A DNA stretch of 64,000 bases from Diphasiastrum complanatum. Taxonomy: Eukaryota; Streptophyta; Lycopodiopsida; Lycopodiales; Lycopodiaceae. Position numbers and translations under genes: made by a program. Under the pieces are notes generated by a model. That model had not been told where the DNA came from. It saw only the letters and a program-made list of their open reading frames with translations, and made no database searches. The stretch's first letter is position 1; every line of letters begins with the position of its first letter. Positions 57,926 through 63,886 of the stretch are shown here, one piece after another. The DNA lies in assembly GCA_029204225.1 (NCBI GenBank), contig CM055100.1, positions 53,237,763 to 53,301,762 on the forward strand. Direction: 5' to 3'.

Positions 57926-60900
57926 CAATTTTAAACCAAGGCACACATTTGCATACATTTTTGTTCAAACGTTTTTTAGCTTTTTTCTTTGCTAAAACGT
58001 GACATTTTTTGCGGGCAGAGCATGCACACATTCTCTCTCTAATATAGTTTTATACTATATAGATGTGCAAGGGATTAGAGAAGAGACCCTGGCCAATCTA
58101 TAGATAATAGGGGCTATATGGCATAACTGGTTGAGAGAATCTCATCGCCTCATTTTAAACTCAAGTTCATACATATATATACATATATATGTATATATAT
58201 ATATATATATATATTCTCTAAGAAATGTTATAGAGAAATTCCCAACTAATGCTGACTGGGGCAGATGTTAGTCAGCACAAGTGCTTACCTAATGCAACAA
58301 GGTAGAGCCAACATCTCAAAAATTACCCTGAAAACCCTGACATAAACATGATTCGTTTGCTAGTTGTAAACGATTAAAGTTGAGTTAAAGAAGATGAACA
58401 GGGTATCAAACACATATTGGTAGACCCTAGACCAACAAGGTCAGGCAGCAACTCTTCACCAAATCCAGTTGGGCATAGTGTTGTGTAGTTCATTTGGGCA
58501 CATTTGCTTCCCTTACAGAATAGAAACAAAAGTATGAAGAGGCAGTATTCCTAAAATTTTACTATGAATGTTACATCTACACTCTAGGATAATACCCTTC
58601 AACCCTATGGAGTCCAGCCACAATGTCATAGGCCAACATTAAGAGGCAATTATCATATCATGTCAGAAACACTTCTATCAGTCCCTTAAGATTTGGGTGC
58701 TCATATCAGTTCTTGGTCGATATGCGTCCCATATATAAGTGCTATTAATCTTTTGTCATAACAAAAAAGTTCGGAGCTTTAAAGATGATAACCTCCACAA
58801 ATCTTGCCTACCTAATACCAAACAATAGCGGCAAAGCATCCAACACAAGCAATTATGAAGTCTGCTAGCAAAATAAATGTTACTTCTATTGATTACCTGA
58901 GAATCTCCATAGCTGGAACCAACATAAACAACACCATTGTCAAGATATGAAAGAGTGGATGCTGCAGACGTCTCCCCCAGTGGCTCTACCTTCAAACCAA
59001 GGACCCTACATAAAGCACATACAGAAGAATGCCGATAAACAACAGCTACCAAAAGATAAGATTACTAGAGCCCACTAACTTTATAATTGAACGTGCGCAA
59101 TATATAAAGAAAAACCCCCAAACAAAATTAAAAAACTAACTGAAATTCAAATCCACAAGACCCATTTGTCCGATTGTTTTAAAAAAGAAACAAGTTTCGC
59201 ACCACATGCAAACTTCAAAGGCTCATATGTCCTAAGTATGCACCACAAGCATTATGGGACAGTCTTTTACCTTTCTTTGTCATGGGTGATAACAAGTAAA
59301 TGTAGCATCCCAGAGTGATCACTTAGCAAATAGCGGGACCCATCGGCGTCCACTTTCCCATAAGCTTTAGTTATAGACTGTACACCACATTCAAAAGTGA
59401 ATGGCCAAAATTGAAGATCAATAGACCTTTTTCTATGAACTTTCTGTTGGATGATGGTCCACAAAACACATACGCATTTAAAAAAACTCATAACCACTAG
59501 ACCTTGAAAGGAAAATGAGAGTAGCTGCCTAATATCAATGCTTACTGGACGGATTGGGATAGCTTTGAAGGCCGATCCATTGTAATATACAATAGTTTGT
59601 TCGCCAATTATTATGGCCCCTCCTAATGGAAGTGGTACTGGTATCAATAAGCCAGCCCCATTATCTAGATTGTTCTGCAGCCAAGGCCCCTCTCCAAAAT
59701 CTTTCTCTTTTAGCTGTACCTCATAAGTTTTAACATGGCGTGCATCCTTATTATCCTGAAAACAATGAAAATCACTATTTTAGCACCAGACATATGACTC
59801 AATCATGTTGACATCTCAAATACATTCAATTATCAAAATGGCAAAAGAGGTTATAGTAAGCATAGTTTTACTTTCTTCTTGATTTGCAATTATTTTCCAG
59901 AAGTCAACGCTATGAAGGATTTGAATTTTTGATTTTTTTTATTTTTTGAGCAACTATAGTTAACATTCTCTAAGCAATGTATTTCGCCTCCAAAACACAA
60001 CTTGAAACAACACCTCTATCCAAAACAAAAATTCACTAAATTTCACTCTGAGCACCTGATTCCGTACAGTACCAGGTCAGACCCAATCAATGTCCTTTTG
60101 ATCTCTTTTGATCCAAAATTGAACAAGATAGCTAGGAAAATGGGCCTTGACAATTTCTAGCTCAAGATTGATGAATAGTTTTCACTCAAATGGATCAAAA
60201 TGCATGGTAACCTTAGGTAGGCTCTGATACCATGTTGAATTTCACACGTGTGGATTGTCCACTACATGTACTTGTGATCTCCTAAGGTGTGTAGATGCAC
60301 CAAGATCAAGACTAGATTGAGATTCAAGATCTATCTTTGATTCTACATGCATTCAATCACTTCCAACTCTCACTCGCACGTGTGGGAAGTGTTCCAAAAG
60401 TATTCTAAGTAAAAACAAGCTGCTCTCCTCGGGTAGAGAGAGAAAAACCATCATGAGCTCTCGGGTAGAGAGAGAAAGCTAGAAATTCAATGACACTCAA
60501 AATCCACTCAATCTCAAAATCAATTAGATCCAAAAGGAGGAGTACAATGATACTAATAGATTCATGAGCTACCACTATGCTTAACTATGATTGGATCACA
60601 CTTTGCCACCTCTTAATCCTATTGGACCATTGATCCATGCACCTCTAAATTCTATTGGACTATATTCAAGCACACCTCAATTTTCTATTGGACCTCACAA
60701 GGTTCCACCTCTAAATCCTATTGGACCTCTTAAGCTTCATCAAACAAAAGCATGACACTTGTCTACACTATCAACATCCTACACCTAAATGCTTGACTAT
60801 GAAATTCTATGAGACCCCTATATCAAACATTTTGATTTACTTTACAATTCTCCACACGTGGGAACATCCTCCACACATGTGAGATTCACTTACAAACTTC

Positions 60901-63114
60901 TATCATAAAAAATACCAAGCTAAATTTTTGCCAATTTCTCACACTCTTTGACTCGTGGTAACCTACTTTAGGTGTGTATGTACAAGTGGCACTTTGGCCA
61001 TTCAAGTAACCAACAAACAATATTGACAAAATGTACAATATTCTACATGGCTAGATTTGCCAATGTAGGCAATTTTTCACAAAAAATGAGCTTTCATTGC
61101 AAAGGATTCAAAGATCAAGTGCATGCAAAAGGAAAAGCAAAGATTGCAAAACAATGGAGATACAATAGTAAAGGTAAATTCACATTTATTTTGATTCATT
61201 TGATATTTAGTTGATAACTTAATGTGTTATCTATTTCCATTACTTTCCATTGTGCTTTCCATTACTTTTTATTGTGCATTCTAGCATGCAAATCATGTGC
61301 TAAAATAGATACATTGCATTGAATTCATCAATGGATACATTTGCATTGCCTAGATGTGCATTAAAAAGACTATACATTGCATTGAATACATAAATAGATA
61401 CATTTTGATTATATTCTTCGGGCTCCTCACGAGCTCTTCTCCTAGATGGTCTCCCACTTGACCTTCCACTTGACCTACCACTTTAAGACATTGTATCAAA
61501 AAAAAACTTTAAAAGTTAGAAAGTGGAGAATGGGAGTGAAAGAGTATTGAAGACTTTTAGATTAGAAGGGTAAGCAATGAATAGAAAGCAATAGATTAAT
61601 AGTAAGCAAGAACAAAGAAGATCAATAGAGCAAGCAAAAGCAAGAGCAAGATCACTAGCAATGTAGAGCAACCAAAAGCAAGCAAGCAAGCAAGATCCAT
61701 AGATCTTAGAAGAGCAATAGCAAGCAAGGACACTAAACACTAGATTAGAAAATCTATAAAACTTGAAACCAAAAGAAGAGGAGCAAGAATGCTCACGGAA
61801 ATGCCATTTTATTGGCATTCAAGTTTCGCGTGGATTATCCACACAAAAGTTATCCACGCGTGGATGTAAGTCCCTAAACAAAAATCAAAAAAGAAAAAGC
61901 CTTCCAGCATGCTTGTTCTGGAATGCCTTCCAGAAAACAGTGTATTGGAACGCTATGCAAGTACATTACATACATACATGTATGTATATGTATAGACCAG
62001 ACATGAGGGCCGGACGAGTCCGACCCCCGGACGCGTACAATTTTTTTTTTAATTTTTTTTTCGGTTTAATTGCTATTTTTATGAGGAAAAATAAAAAACC
62101 GTGTCCGGACGCGCATCCGCATCCACCCTATTCATCTTTGGTATAGACACATGAACGCATGCACGCACACACACGCACAAAGTATAACATATGTATCTTG
62201 GTACTAAAACTCTGCTAAATGAGGAGACCTGATTAGCCATTTCTGCTAGGATGCTAACCTGGTAAAGGACTGCAATAGTTGGCTTTGAACAACCATACAA
62301 AAACTTGATATCCAGGACCTGCAGCTCTTCCAACCTGCATATACAATACCAGCAGTAGATCCTTCACTGCTTTTGAAATGGTAAAAAAGGCCCAACCATT
62401 ATTTGAATATCACAGGCAAACAACAAATTTAAATAAAGCCTTTATTGATCCAAAGTTTCCAACTAAAGTGTCCATGCACTATGTTTGATTCATTCTATGC
62501 GGAAGTTTTAAGAAATGCCTTCATCATTCACAGGCCTGAGGCAAACCTTAGCAAAGTTAACATTTTGCAATCAGCTTTTTAGCAGGTTTGCCGAATTCAT
62601 CATTAGTTCCAATATTAAGTCACCATTGTCAAATCCAGCATAACATTGTAGGAAAAATGCCTTGCAGGAAGTAAAAGAATTTGACTGAAGAACCAATTAC
62701 CTTATGTTGAAAGCTTCTTTCAGCTGGCCCTTACCATCAATTGGAATGACCTGCATTTCTCAGGTATACACTTGCTTAACATCATAACACTCAGAGTCAT
62801 TTCCAAAAAAAAAAAGTGTCTCCACATCACCATGATGATGGGAGCGGTGAATTCAAAAACTTACACATATCTTCTTTTCATCTGACATAGAGAATAAAAA
62901 AATTGCATACGCATCAAGGGCATCAGATTTTATAACTATTCATAAAAATTAGAAACTTGGTCAAAGTCTCTGTTAGTCAGTCCTTCAGACAAATTTTTGG
63001 TATAGGACTCTTAAGGAGTTAGCTAAAAGACTAAGGTCGAAGTAGCAACACCTTAAAAAGGCCATCATACAGATGTAGACCAATAAGTCTGCAATCTGGA
63101 TCCACAATGCCAAT
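33816..63114 (-). CDS. DDB1: DNA damage-binding protein 1 (DDB1), 14 exons, N-terminus off-window
   Basis: Fourteen exons joined at GT-AG sites give 972 codons plus stop with no frameshift: 63114-63052, 62750-62701, 62334-62259, 59755-59546, 59377-59271, 59005-58897, 42969-42769, 42665-42450, 41949-41839, 41519-41244, 39457-39183, 38617-38260, 34841-34557, 34397-33816. Plant DDB1 is about 1,088 residues, so about 117 N-terminal residues should lie beyond the right edge. DDB1 is the adaptor of CUL4-RBX1 ubiquitin ligases. Its three beta-propellers hold DCAF receptors and the DET1-COP10 module, acting in nuclear DNA repair and light signalling. Visible hallmarks include [51 protein letters not shown] and, in the last exon, [11 protein letters not shown]. 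Exon conservation and intact frames suggest a working gene despite one 15.9-kb intron. Assignment is from family knowledge of sequence. Confidence 0.97.
34557..34841 (-). CDS. DDB1: DDB1 exon m
   Basis: Ninety-five codons from [20 protein letters not shown] to KSISLLIYK, with [14 protein letters not shown] and the RGDFI-x-VGDLMKS motif. Donor GTATGT. Confidence 0.97.
34842..38259. other. DDB1: DDB1 intron m/l, 3.4 kb
   Basis: No coding sequence could be named. Holds a GTTCCG-rich repeat (36046-36235). Short plus-strand frames at 36467-37020 have no motif. Confidence 0.6.
36046..36235. repeat. GTTCCGGAAC-type dispersed repeat, copy 1
   Basis: Starts CTTAGAAGCCCGTTCCGA, contains CGGAACGTTCCG and GTTCCGGAAC palindromes, then GAGTTTATTTACAAT, an A run, and GGCCCGC...CTTCACCATTTCACAACA, which is itself repeated twice. 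44181-44317 is a second copy in the same orientation. Confidence 0.75.
38260..38617 (-). CDS. DDB1: DDB1 exon l
   Basis: Completes Ser, then [20 protein letters not shown] through [14 protein letters not shown]. It starts the CPSF-A-like C-terminal region. Confidence 0.96.
38618..39182. other. DDB1: DDB1 intron l/k
   Basis: 0.57 kb; nothing recognised apart from splice ends. Confidence 0.6.
39183..39457 (-). CDS. DDB1: DDB1 exon k
   Basis: [16 protein letters not shown] through [16 protein letters not shown] plus two bases of a Ser codon. Contains [14 protein letters not shown], a highly conserved propeller C strand region. Confidence 0.96.
39458..41243. other. DDB1: DDB1 intron k/j, 1.8 kb
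   Basis: Contains the 402-bp foldback element; nothing else recognised. Confidence 0.7.
40308..40709. mobile_element. Foldback (long inverted-repeat) element
   Basis: Left arm 40308 to about 40495 begins TAGCGGGCTG. The right arm, about 40515-40709, ends CAGCCCGCTA and is its reverse complement along about 190 bases at roughly 80-85 percent. Only about 20 bases lie between the arms. The transcript would fold into one long hairpin. No coding capacity and no clear target duplication, so the superfamily is open. Confidence 0.85.
41244..41519 (-). CDS. DDB1: DDB1 exon j
   Basis: Ninety-two codons, [16 protein letters not shown] to SVLFCAFEG. The donor is placed after GAGGGG, because the next exon continues with the family's [11 protein letters not shown] block in phase. 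Confidence 0.95.
41839..41949 (-). CDS. DDB1: DDB1 exon i
   Basis: Thirty-seven codons from [13 protein letters not shown] to [10 protein letters not shown], too short to stand out as an open frame. Both splice sites (TTACAG / GTTAGG) and phase 0 ends support it. Confidence 0.93.
41950..42449. other. DDB1: DDB1 intron i/h
   Basis: 0.5 kb; nothing recognised. Confidence 0.6.
42450..42665 (-). CDS. DDB1: DDB1 exon h
   Basis: Seventy-two codons in propeller B, with [25 protein letters not shown] and [10 protein letters not shown]. Confidence 0.96.
42769..42969 (-). CDS. DDB1: DDB1 exon g
   Basis: Sixty-seven codons after the 15.9-kb intron, [20 protein letters not shown] through [11 protein letters not shown]. 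It marks the change from propeller A to propeller B. Acceptor TTGCAG. Confidence 0.96.
43634..44077. repeat. Solo LTR with 5-bp TSD
   Basis: 444 bp that begin TGAAGG and end CTAACA on the plus strand, flanked on both sides by TCAAC (43629-43633 and 44078-44082). The uninterrupted sequence around the insertion exists at 58064-58172 on the opposite strand, giving an empty site. It carries a 55-base GA run. No internal retroelement sequence, hence a solo LTR or an LTR-like insertion. Confidence 0.8.
43721..43775. repeat. (AG)n microsatellite
   Basis: Pure AG dinucleotide run inside the solo LTR. Confidence 0.97.
44147..44180. repeat. (AT)n microsatellite
   Basis: Pure AT run that borders the repeat shared with 58064-58172. 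Confidence 0.95.
44181..44317. repeat. GTTCCG-type dispersed repeat, copy 2
   Basis: Shares CTTA(A/G)AAGCCCGTTCCGA, GAGTTTATTTACAAT and GGCCCG...CTTCACCATTT with 36046-36235. Here it adjoins the truncated end of a gypsy gag. Confidence 0.72.
44318..44608 (-). pseudogene. Element T gag (N-terminal part)
   Basis: ATG at 44608-44606, then a Pro-rich start and [22 protein letters not shown], followed by a stop (L-TAG) and [16 protein letters not shown]. The IPKY-x-G-x-x-DP and FP-x-x-L-x-G-x-A-x-x-W blocks are typical of Ty3/gypsy gags (Retrotrans_gag). The remaining gag is cut off at the repeat at 44317. Confidence 0.75.
44609..45830 (-). other. Element T leader with repeated GGCGAAGGTT motif
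   Basis: Non-coding 1.2 kb between PBS and gag. The ten-mer GGCGAAGGTT or its complement is exact at 44856, 44886, 44960, 45015, 45257 and 45314, and near-exact at several more places up to about 45650. Both orientations occur, so the RNA could pair with itself. Confidence 0.7.
45831..45849 (-). other. Element T primer-binding site (tRNA-Asp)
   Basis: In element orientation TGGCGCCGTTGCCGGGGAG lies four bases after the LTR end. It is complementary to the 3' end of plant tRNA-Asp(GTC), the primer known from Athila-type and some Tat-type gypsy elements. Confidence 0.9.
45854..46542 (-). repeat. Element T 5' LTR (outer ~90 bp missing)
   Basis: Ends CCACTACA next to the PBS. Its reverse complement matches 54084-54782. 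The outer 90 bases present at 53995-54083 are absent: at 46542/46543 it abuts the RNase H of chromovirus C. 45978-46080 holds a minisatellite of ACACTAC(A)-(C/T)ATTA units. Confidence 0.88.
46543..46700 (-). pseudogene. Chromovirus C RNase H start
   Basis: [19 protein letters not shown] and [27 protein letters not shown] are the opening of a gypsy RNase H, with the catalytic Asp in TDAS. It is cut off at 46543 by the LTR of element T. Confidence 0.85.
46808..47212 (-). pseudogene. Chromovirus C RT, C-terminal part
   Basis: [19 protein letters not shown] and [10 protein letters not shown] (catalytic box; most relatives have Y-(L/V)-DD), then EYLGHVVT and [20 protein letters not shown], the connection to RNase H. 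Separated from the upstream RT by a stop at about 47236. Confidence 0.88.
47237..48814 (-). pseudogene. Chromovirus C gag end, protease and RT N-terminal part
   Basis: The longest open frame of the window, 525 codons. It has a basic gag tail; an imperfect zinc knuckle [13 protein letters not shown], whose first Cys is Tyr; a protease with [11 protein letters not shown] (DTG box intact); a linker; and RT with [29 protein letters not shown] and [19 protein letters not shown] ends it where the chain would continue TRFGHYEF. Apart from this stop and the knuckle the frame is well preserved, so the element is relatively young. Confidence 0.9.
48815..49618 (-). pseudogene. Chromovirus C gag
   Basis: 49618-49337 and 49336-48926 are successive gag frames with a Pro-rich stretch, then [28 protein letters not shown] and WWRKLLKF...FRAQFIPP, the capsid region of chromovirus gag. 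Two stops at about 48915-48925 interrupt it before [13 protein letters not shown]. Confidence 0.8.
49619..50310 (-). other. Chromovirus C leader
   Basis: Between PBS and gag; no ORF with a recognisable motif. Confidence 0.6.
50311..50325 (-). other. Chromovirus C primer-binding site
   Basis: TGGTATCAGAGCCTC in element orientation, two bases after the LTR end; initiator-Met tRNA complement. Confidence 0.85.
50328..50490 (-). repeat. Chromovirus C 5' LTR (inner ~160 bp)
   Basis: Matches the last ~160 bases of the plus-strand LTR at 52731-53209, ending GCTTGTGACA. The outer two thirds are missing; coding-like sequence of unknown origin begins at about 50490. Confidence 0.85.
50491..51585 (-). 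pseudogene. Unrecognised large ORF, part 1 (minus strand)
   Basis: Three successive frames read as continuous coding sequence with one stop and about two frameshifts. Blocks include [89 protein letters not shown] and [19 protein letters not shown]. It is not gag, protease, RT, RNase H or integrase. It adjoins the chromovirus C LTR, and a plus-strand ORF of similar style (53210-53944) adjoins the other LTR. I infer that these are two parts of one ORF of element T, split by insertion of chromovirus C. Function unknown. Confidence 0.5.
51590..52566 (+). pseudogene. Chromovirus C integrase (plus strand)
   Basis: Starts within the end of the zinc-binding domain ([20 protein letters not shown]). 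The core has [11 protein letters not shown] (first Asp), [10 protein letters not shown] (second Asp) and [13 protein letters not shown] (Glu), so the DDE triad is visible. The C-terminal module has [23 protein letters not shown] and HPVFHV-like [11 protein letters not shown]. One frameshift near 51740 interrupts the core. The missing N-terminus and the missing RNase H end on the minus strand together imply a deletion at the junctions. Confidence 0.9.
52551..52690 (+). pseudogene. Chromodomain of chromovirus C
   Basis: In the frame next to the integrase frame, [20 protein letters not shown] is followed by [14 protein letters not shown], a textbook chromovirus chromodomain with its aromatic and acidic residues. 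This classes the element as a chromovirus. Chromodomains direct integration by binding histone marks. Confidence 0.88.
52717..52729 (+). other. Chromovirus C polypurine tract
   Basis: GAGGAGGGAAGGA, one base before the LTR TGTTAG. Confidence 0.8.
52731..53209 (+). repeat. Chromovirus C 3' LTR
   Basis: TGTTAGAGTCCAG to GCTTGTGACA, 479 bp, G+C-rich compared with its surroundings. The last 160 bases match the minus-strand LTR at 50328-50490. Confidence 0.88.
53210..53944 (+). CDS. Unrecognised large ORF, part 2 (246-codon open frame)
   Basis: Open from inside the chromovirus LTR to a TGA at 53944; the first few codons are LTR sequence. The body is intact, hydrophilic and Trp-rich. Blocks include [71 protein letters not shown] and [20 protein letters not shown]. 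There is no known retroelement domain, signal peptide or membrane segment. A polypurine tract and the LTR of element T follow at 53981-53995, the place of a 3' accessory ORF in Athila/Tat-like elements. The true N-terminus is probably on the other side of the chromovirus insertion. Confidence 0.5.
   Translation, partial: QAFLQHLHESLRGGWVIKFNTSKIEEGKELDKLPALGEQLAWKTILFQKTPDSIRSYVASPQKKLRVDPYYLSMPRRNKWKDLGIPLEKVSIQTPNSPIIHQVYNWQIAVDFNQALQFYVAKYRHSPDPTVRQFALFANDLTMLASVVTWWDDCLPQLAFDPNKPMASNSVQDQLPLARLYYRAAMLGGMWESRFTAWTTFKWIVGANKCLPHLKNFNTARLEFMEKVQYHLIKVQREANQSPK
53981..53994 (+). other. Element T polypurine tract
   Basis: TTTGGTGGGGGATC directly before TGTTGG of the LTR. Confidence 0.65.
53995..54782 (+). 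repeat. Element T 3' LTR
   Basis: TGTTGGAAGG to CCACTACA, 788 bp. From 54084 it is the reverse complement of 45854-46542. The TTAACACTA/ATGGATGTAGTG minisatellite is at 54545-54640. No PBS follows, consistent with a 3' LTR. Confidence 0.85.
54783..55489. other. Unassigned intron DNA with G-run cluster and palindrome
   Basis: 55079-55165 is strongly G/C-rich with many G and C runs. 55444-55466 is a perfect palindrome, AAACGCGGTTC/T/GAACCGCGTTT. No coding sequence. Confidence 0.6.
55444..55466. repeat. Perfect 11-bp inverted repeat
   Basis: Arms AAACGCGGTTC and GAACCGCGTTT with a single T between them. Confidence 0.9.
55490..55533. repeat. (AT)n run at Helitron 3' flank
   Basis: AT dinucleotides with two interruptions, up to the CTAG terminus of the Helitron-like element. 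Confidence 0.92.
55577..55600 (-). repeat. Second Helitron 3' end copy
   Basis: TATATACTAGTAAAGAGTGC is repeated 43 bases inside the first terminus. The hairpin partner is lost here. Tandem 3' ends are known in Helitrons. Confidence 0.65.
55640..57770. repeat. GC-rich tandem array inside the Helitron
   Basis: 55670-55920 consists of short variants of (A/G)TGCGGTC and AAATGGTCGCA words. From 55922 a long cassette starting AATGTTGGCTTGGC recurs at about 56854 and 57361. Each cassette contains 2-4 copies of an 83-97-bp subunit with GGTAGATCGCAGCCATTGCC and GGCTTGCGCTTCTGGTCTTC. 56490-56850 within the first cassette is less repetitive and may be captured sequence. Confidence 0.85.
57889..57923. 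repeat. (AC)n microsatellite
   Basis: Seventeen AC units inside the Helitron. Confidence 0.96.
58064..58172 (+). repeat. Local repeat R, copy 1 (empty site for the solo LTR)
   Basis: GCAAGGGATTAGAGAAGAG ... GGCATAACTGGTTGAGAGAA ... CATTTTAAACTCAAGTTCA. The same sequence in reverse complement spans 43594-44146, where the solo LTR interrupts it at GGTTGA. Confidence 0.85.
58173..58896. other. Intron DNA
   Basis: AT microsatellite at 58175-58213, otherwise nothing recognised up to the donor of exon f. Confidence 0.55.
58897..59005 (-). CDS. DDB1: DDB1 exon f
   Basis: Completes the Arg codon, then [17 protein letters not shown] and [14 protein letters not shown]. Its donor (GTAATC) opens the 15.9-kb intron. 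Confidence 0.95.
59271..59377 (-). CDS. DDB1: DDB1 exon e
   Basis: [18 protein letters not shown] to VITHDKE, ending two bases into an Arg codon. The family motif SRYLL-x-D-x-x-G-x-x-HLLVI is intact. Confidence 0.95.
59546..59755 (-). CDS. DDB1: DDB1 exon d
   Basis: Seventy codons from [13 protein letters not shown] to FKAIPIRP. The donor GTAAGC follows CCA. A copia LTR remnant lies in the 2.5-kb intron before it. Confidence 0.95.
60050..60829 (-). mobile_element. Copia E2-family LTR plus leader remnant in DDB1 intron
   Basis: On the minus strand: LTR 60829-60233 (TGTTTGATATAG to AATTCAACA), PBS TGGTATCAGAGC (60232-60221), then about 170 bases of leader that match 28930-29100. No gag follows. 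CACACGTGTG is at 60243-60252. It is the second copy of the E2 family in the window. Confidence 0.85.
60830..62258. other. DDB1: DDB1 intron d/c remainder
   Basis: No gene could be named. 61440-61490 read on the minus strand gives a short [20 protein letters not shown] stretch without further support. 62010-62110 has TCCGGAC-rich words and T runs. Confidence 0.5.
62259..62334 (-). CDS. DDB1: DDB1 exon c
   Basis: Completes the Arg codon and encodes [14 protein letters not shown] and [11 protein letters not shown], a strongly conserved propeller A segment. Donor GTTAGC. Confidence 0.95.
62335..62700. other. DDB1: DDB1 intron b/c
   Basis: 0.37 kb; nothing recognised. Confidence 0.6.
62701..62750 (-). 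CDS. DDB1: DDB1 exon b
   Basis: Encodes [16 protein letters not shown] plus two bases of an Arg codon that the next exon completes. Bounded by TGCAG and GTAATT. Confidence 0.93.
63052..63114 (-). CDS. DDB1: DDB1 exon a (first visible)
   Basis: Twenty-one codons, [20 protein letters not shown] plus K, part of propeller A. The acceptor TTTCAG and donor GTGTTG are both present. It begins in phase 0, so an upstream exon must end on a full codon. Confidence 0.93.
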
Positions 63115-63886
63115 CTGAAACACACAAATGACAATACAACATTGGACTGTTAAATTTCATATGTGAATATATCAAGGTACTATGATGGCTTCGCTGAATG
63201 TTCTAATACCCAAAAAATCATAAATGATTTCAAACCTTCGCTCAAAATTGAACTTGTCATAAAAGATACACCCCAGGAAACTAAAAAAAGCTTGATACTT
63301 ATGGAACAATTTTCTGTACATATCCATTCCATATGCCAAGGAACTATGCTCTCATAGAACAACTAAATAATATCTAACCAAACTTCAAGTGGTTGTGCAA
63401 GTCATAAAACCTGCAAGCTCTAGGACATCAAAGCACACCGCAAAGTTTAAATAATAAATTCCGGGGTGTGATCTGGAGATTAGGGTTAGGGTTTCCCGAG
63501 TTAAAATATGTATTTGGAATTAATAATTTCCTTTTCCTTGAACTTTTTTTTGCTTTCCTTGAAAATTTTTTAGGAAAACTGCCAAAAAAATTATCTAAAC
63601 TATAGTAAGAATCAGGGTTGCAGCGAACTGTGATTCGCTGAAGAGAATTGTTGCAAATGGCCAATTTGCAAGGAGAGAGACTCCAAGCCATGTGCACACC
63701 TAGATCATGACACGTGGCAACCATGCAGGTTCACGAGTCACCGGTCAAGTCTACAAGCCCAGTCATCGTCCAGTCTCAAGTTTGGGTTTGAGACCCAAGG
63801 GAGTTGGGTCCCTAAGAGTTGTCCTCTTTCTCCTACCCTTTTTGGCATACATATTAGTAAACTAAAAGATTGTCCTGATCATGAAG
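63115..63886. other. DDB1: DDB1 intron upstream of exon a
   Basis: No further DDB1 exon is found to the window edge. TTAGGGTTAGGGTTT (63480-63494) is a short telomere-like motif. Confidence 0.6.

Larger units (their letters stand above)
55534..58063 (-). mobile_element. Non-autonomous Helitron-like element
   Basis: On the minus strand the 5' end is TCTATATAGTATAAAAC, preceded by A (58064). The 3' end is CTAG, followed by T (55533). Nine bases inside the CTAG is a perfect hairpin, CCCGCC-ATC-GGCGGG (55547-55561). These are the three hallmarks of plant Helitrons: TC start, hairpin about 10 bases before CTRR, and insertion between A and T. There is no Rep/helicase gene, so it is non-autonomous. 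The flank to the right recurs, without the element, at 44083-44146. Confidence 0.75.
42970..58896. other. DDB1: DDB1 15.9-kb intron
   Basis: From the donor after exon f (58897) to the acceptor before exon g (42969). Almost all of it is transposon-derived: solo LTR, retroelement mosaic, Helitron. 42970-43590 itself shows no gene. Confidence 0.9.

Noticed and set aside
63480-63494. Interstitial telomere
   Set aside because: Only two units of the plant telomere-type repeat; such short teloboxes are common.
63428-63724. 98-codon minus-strand ORF as an upstream DDB1 exon
   Set aside because: The translation does not resemble the DDB1 N-terminus, and no acceptor/donor pair in the right phase was seen.
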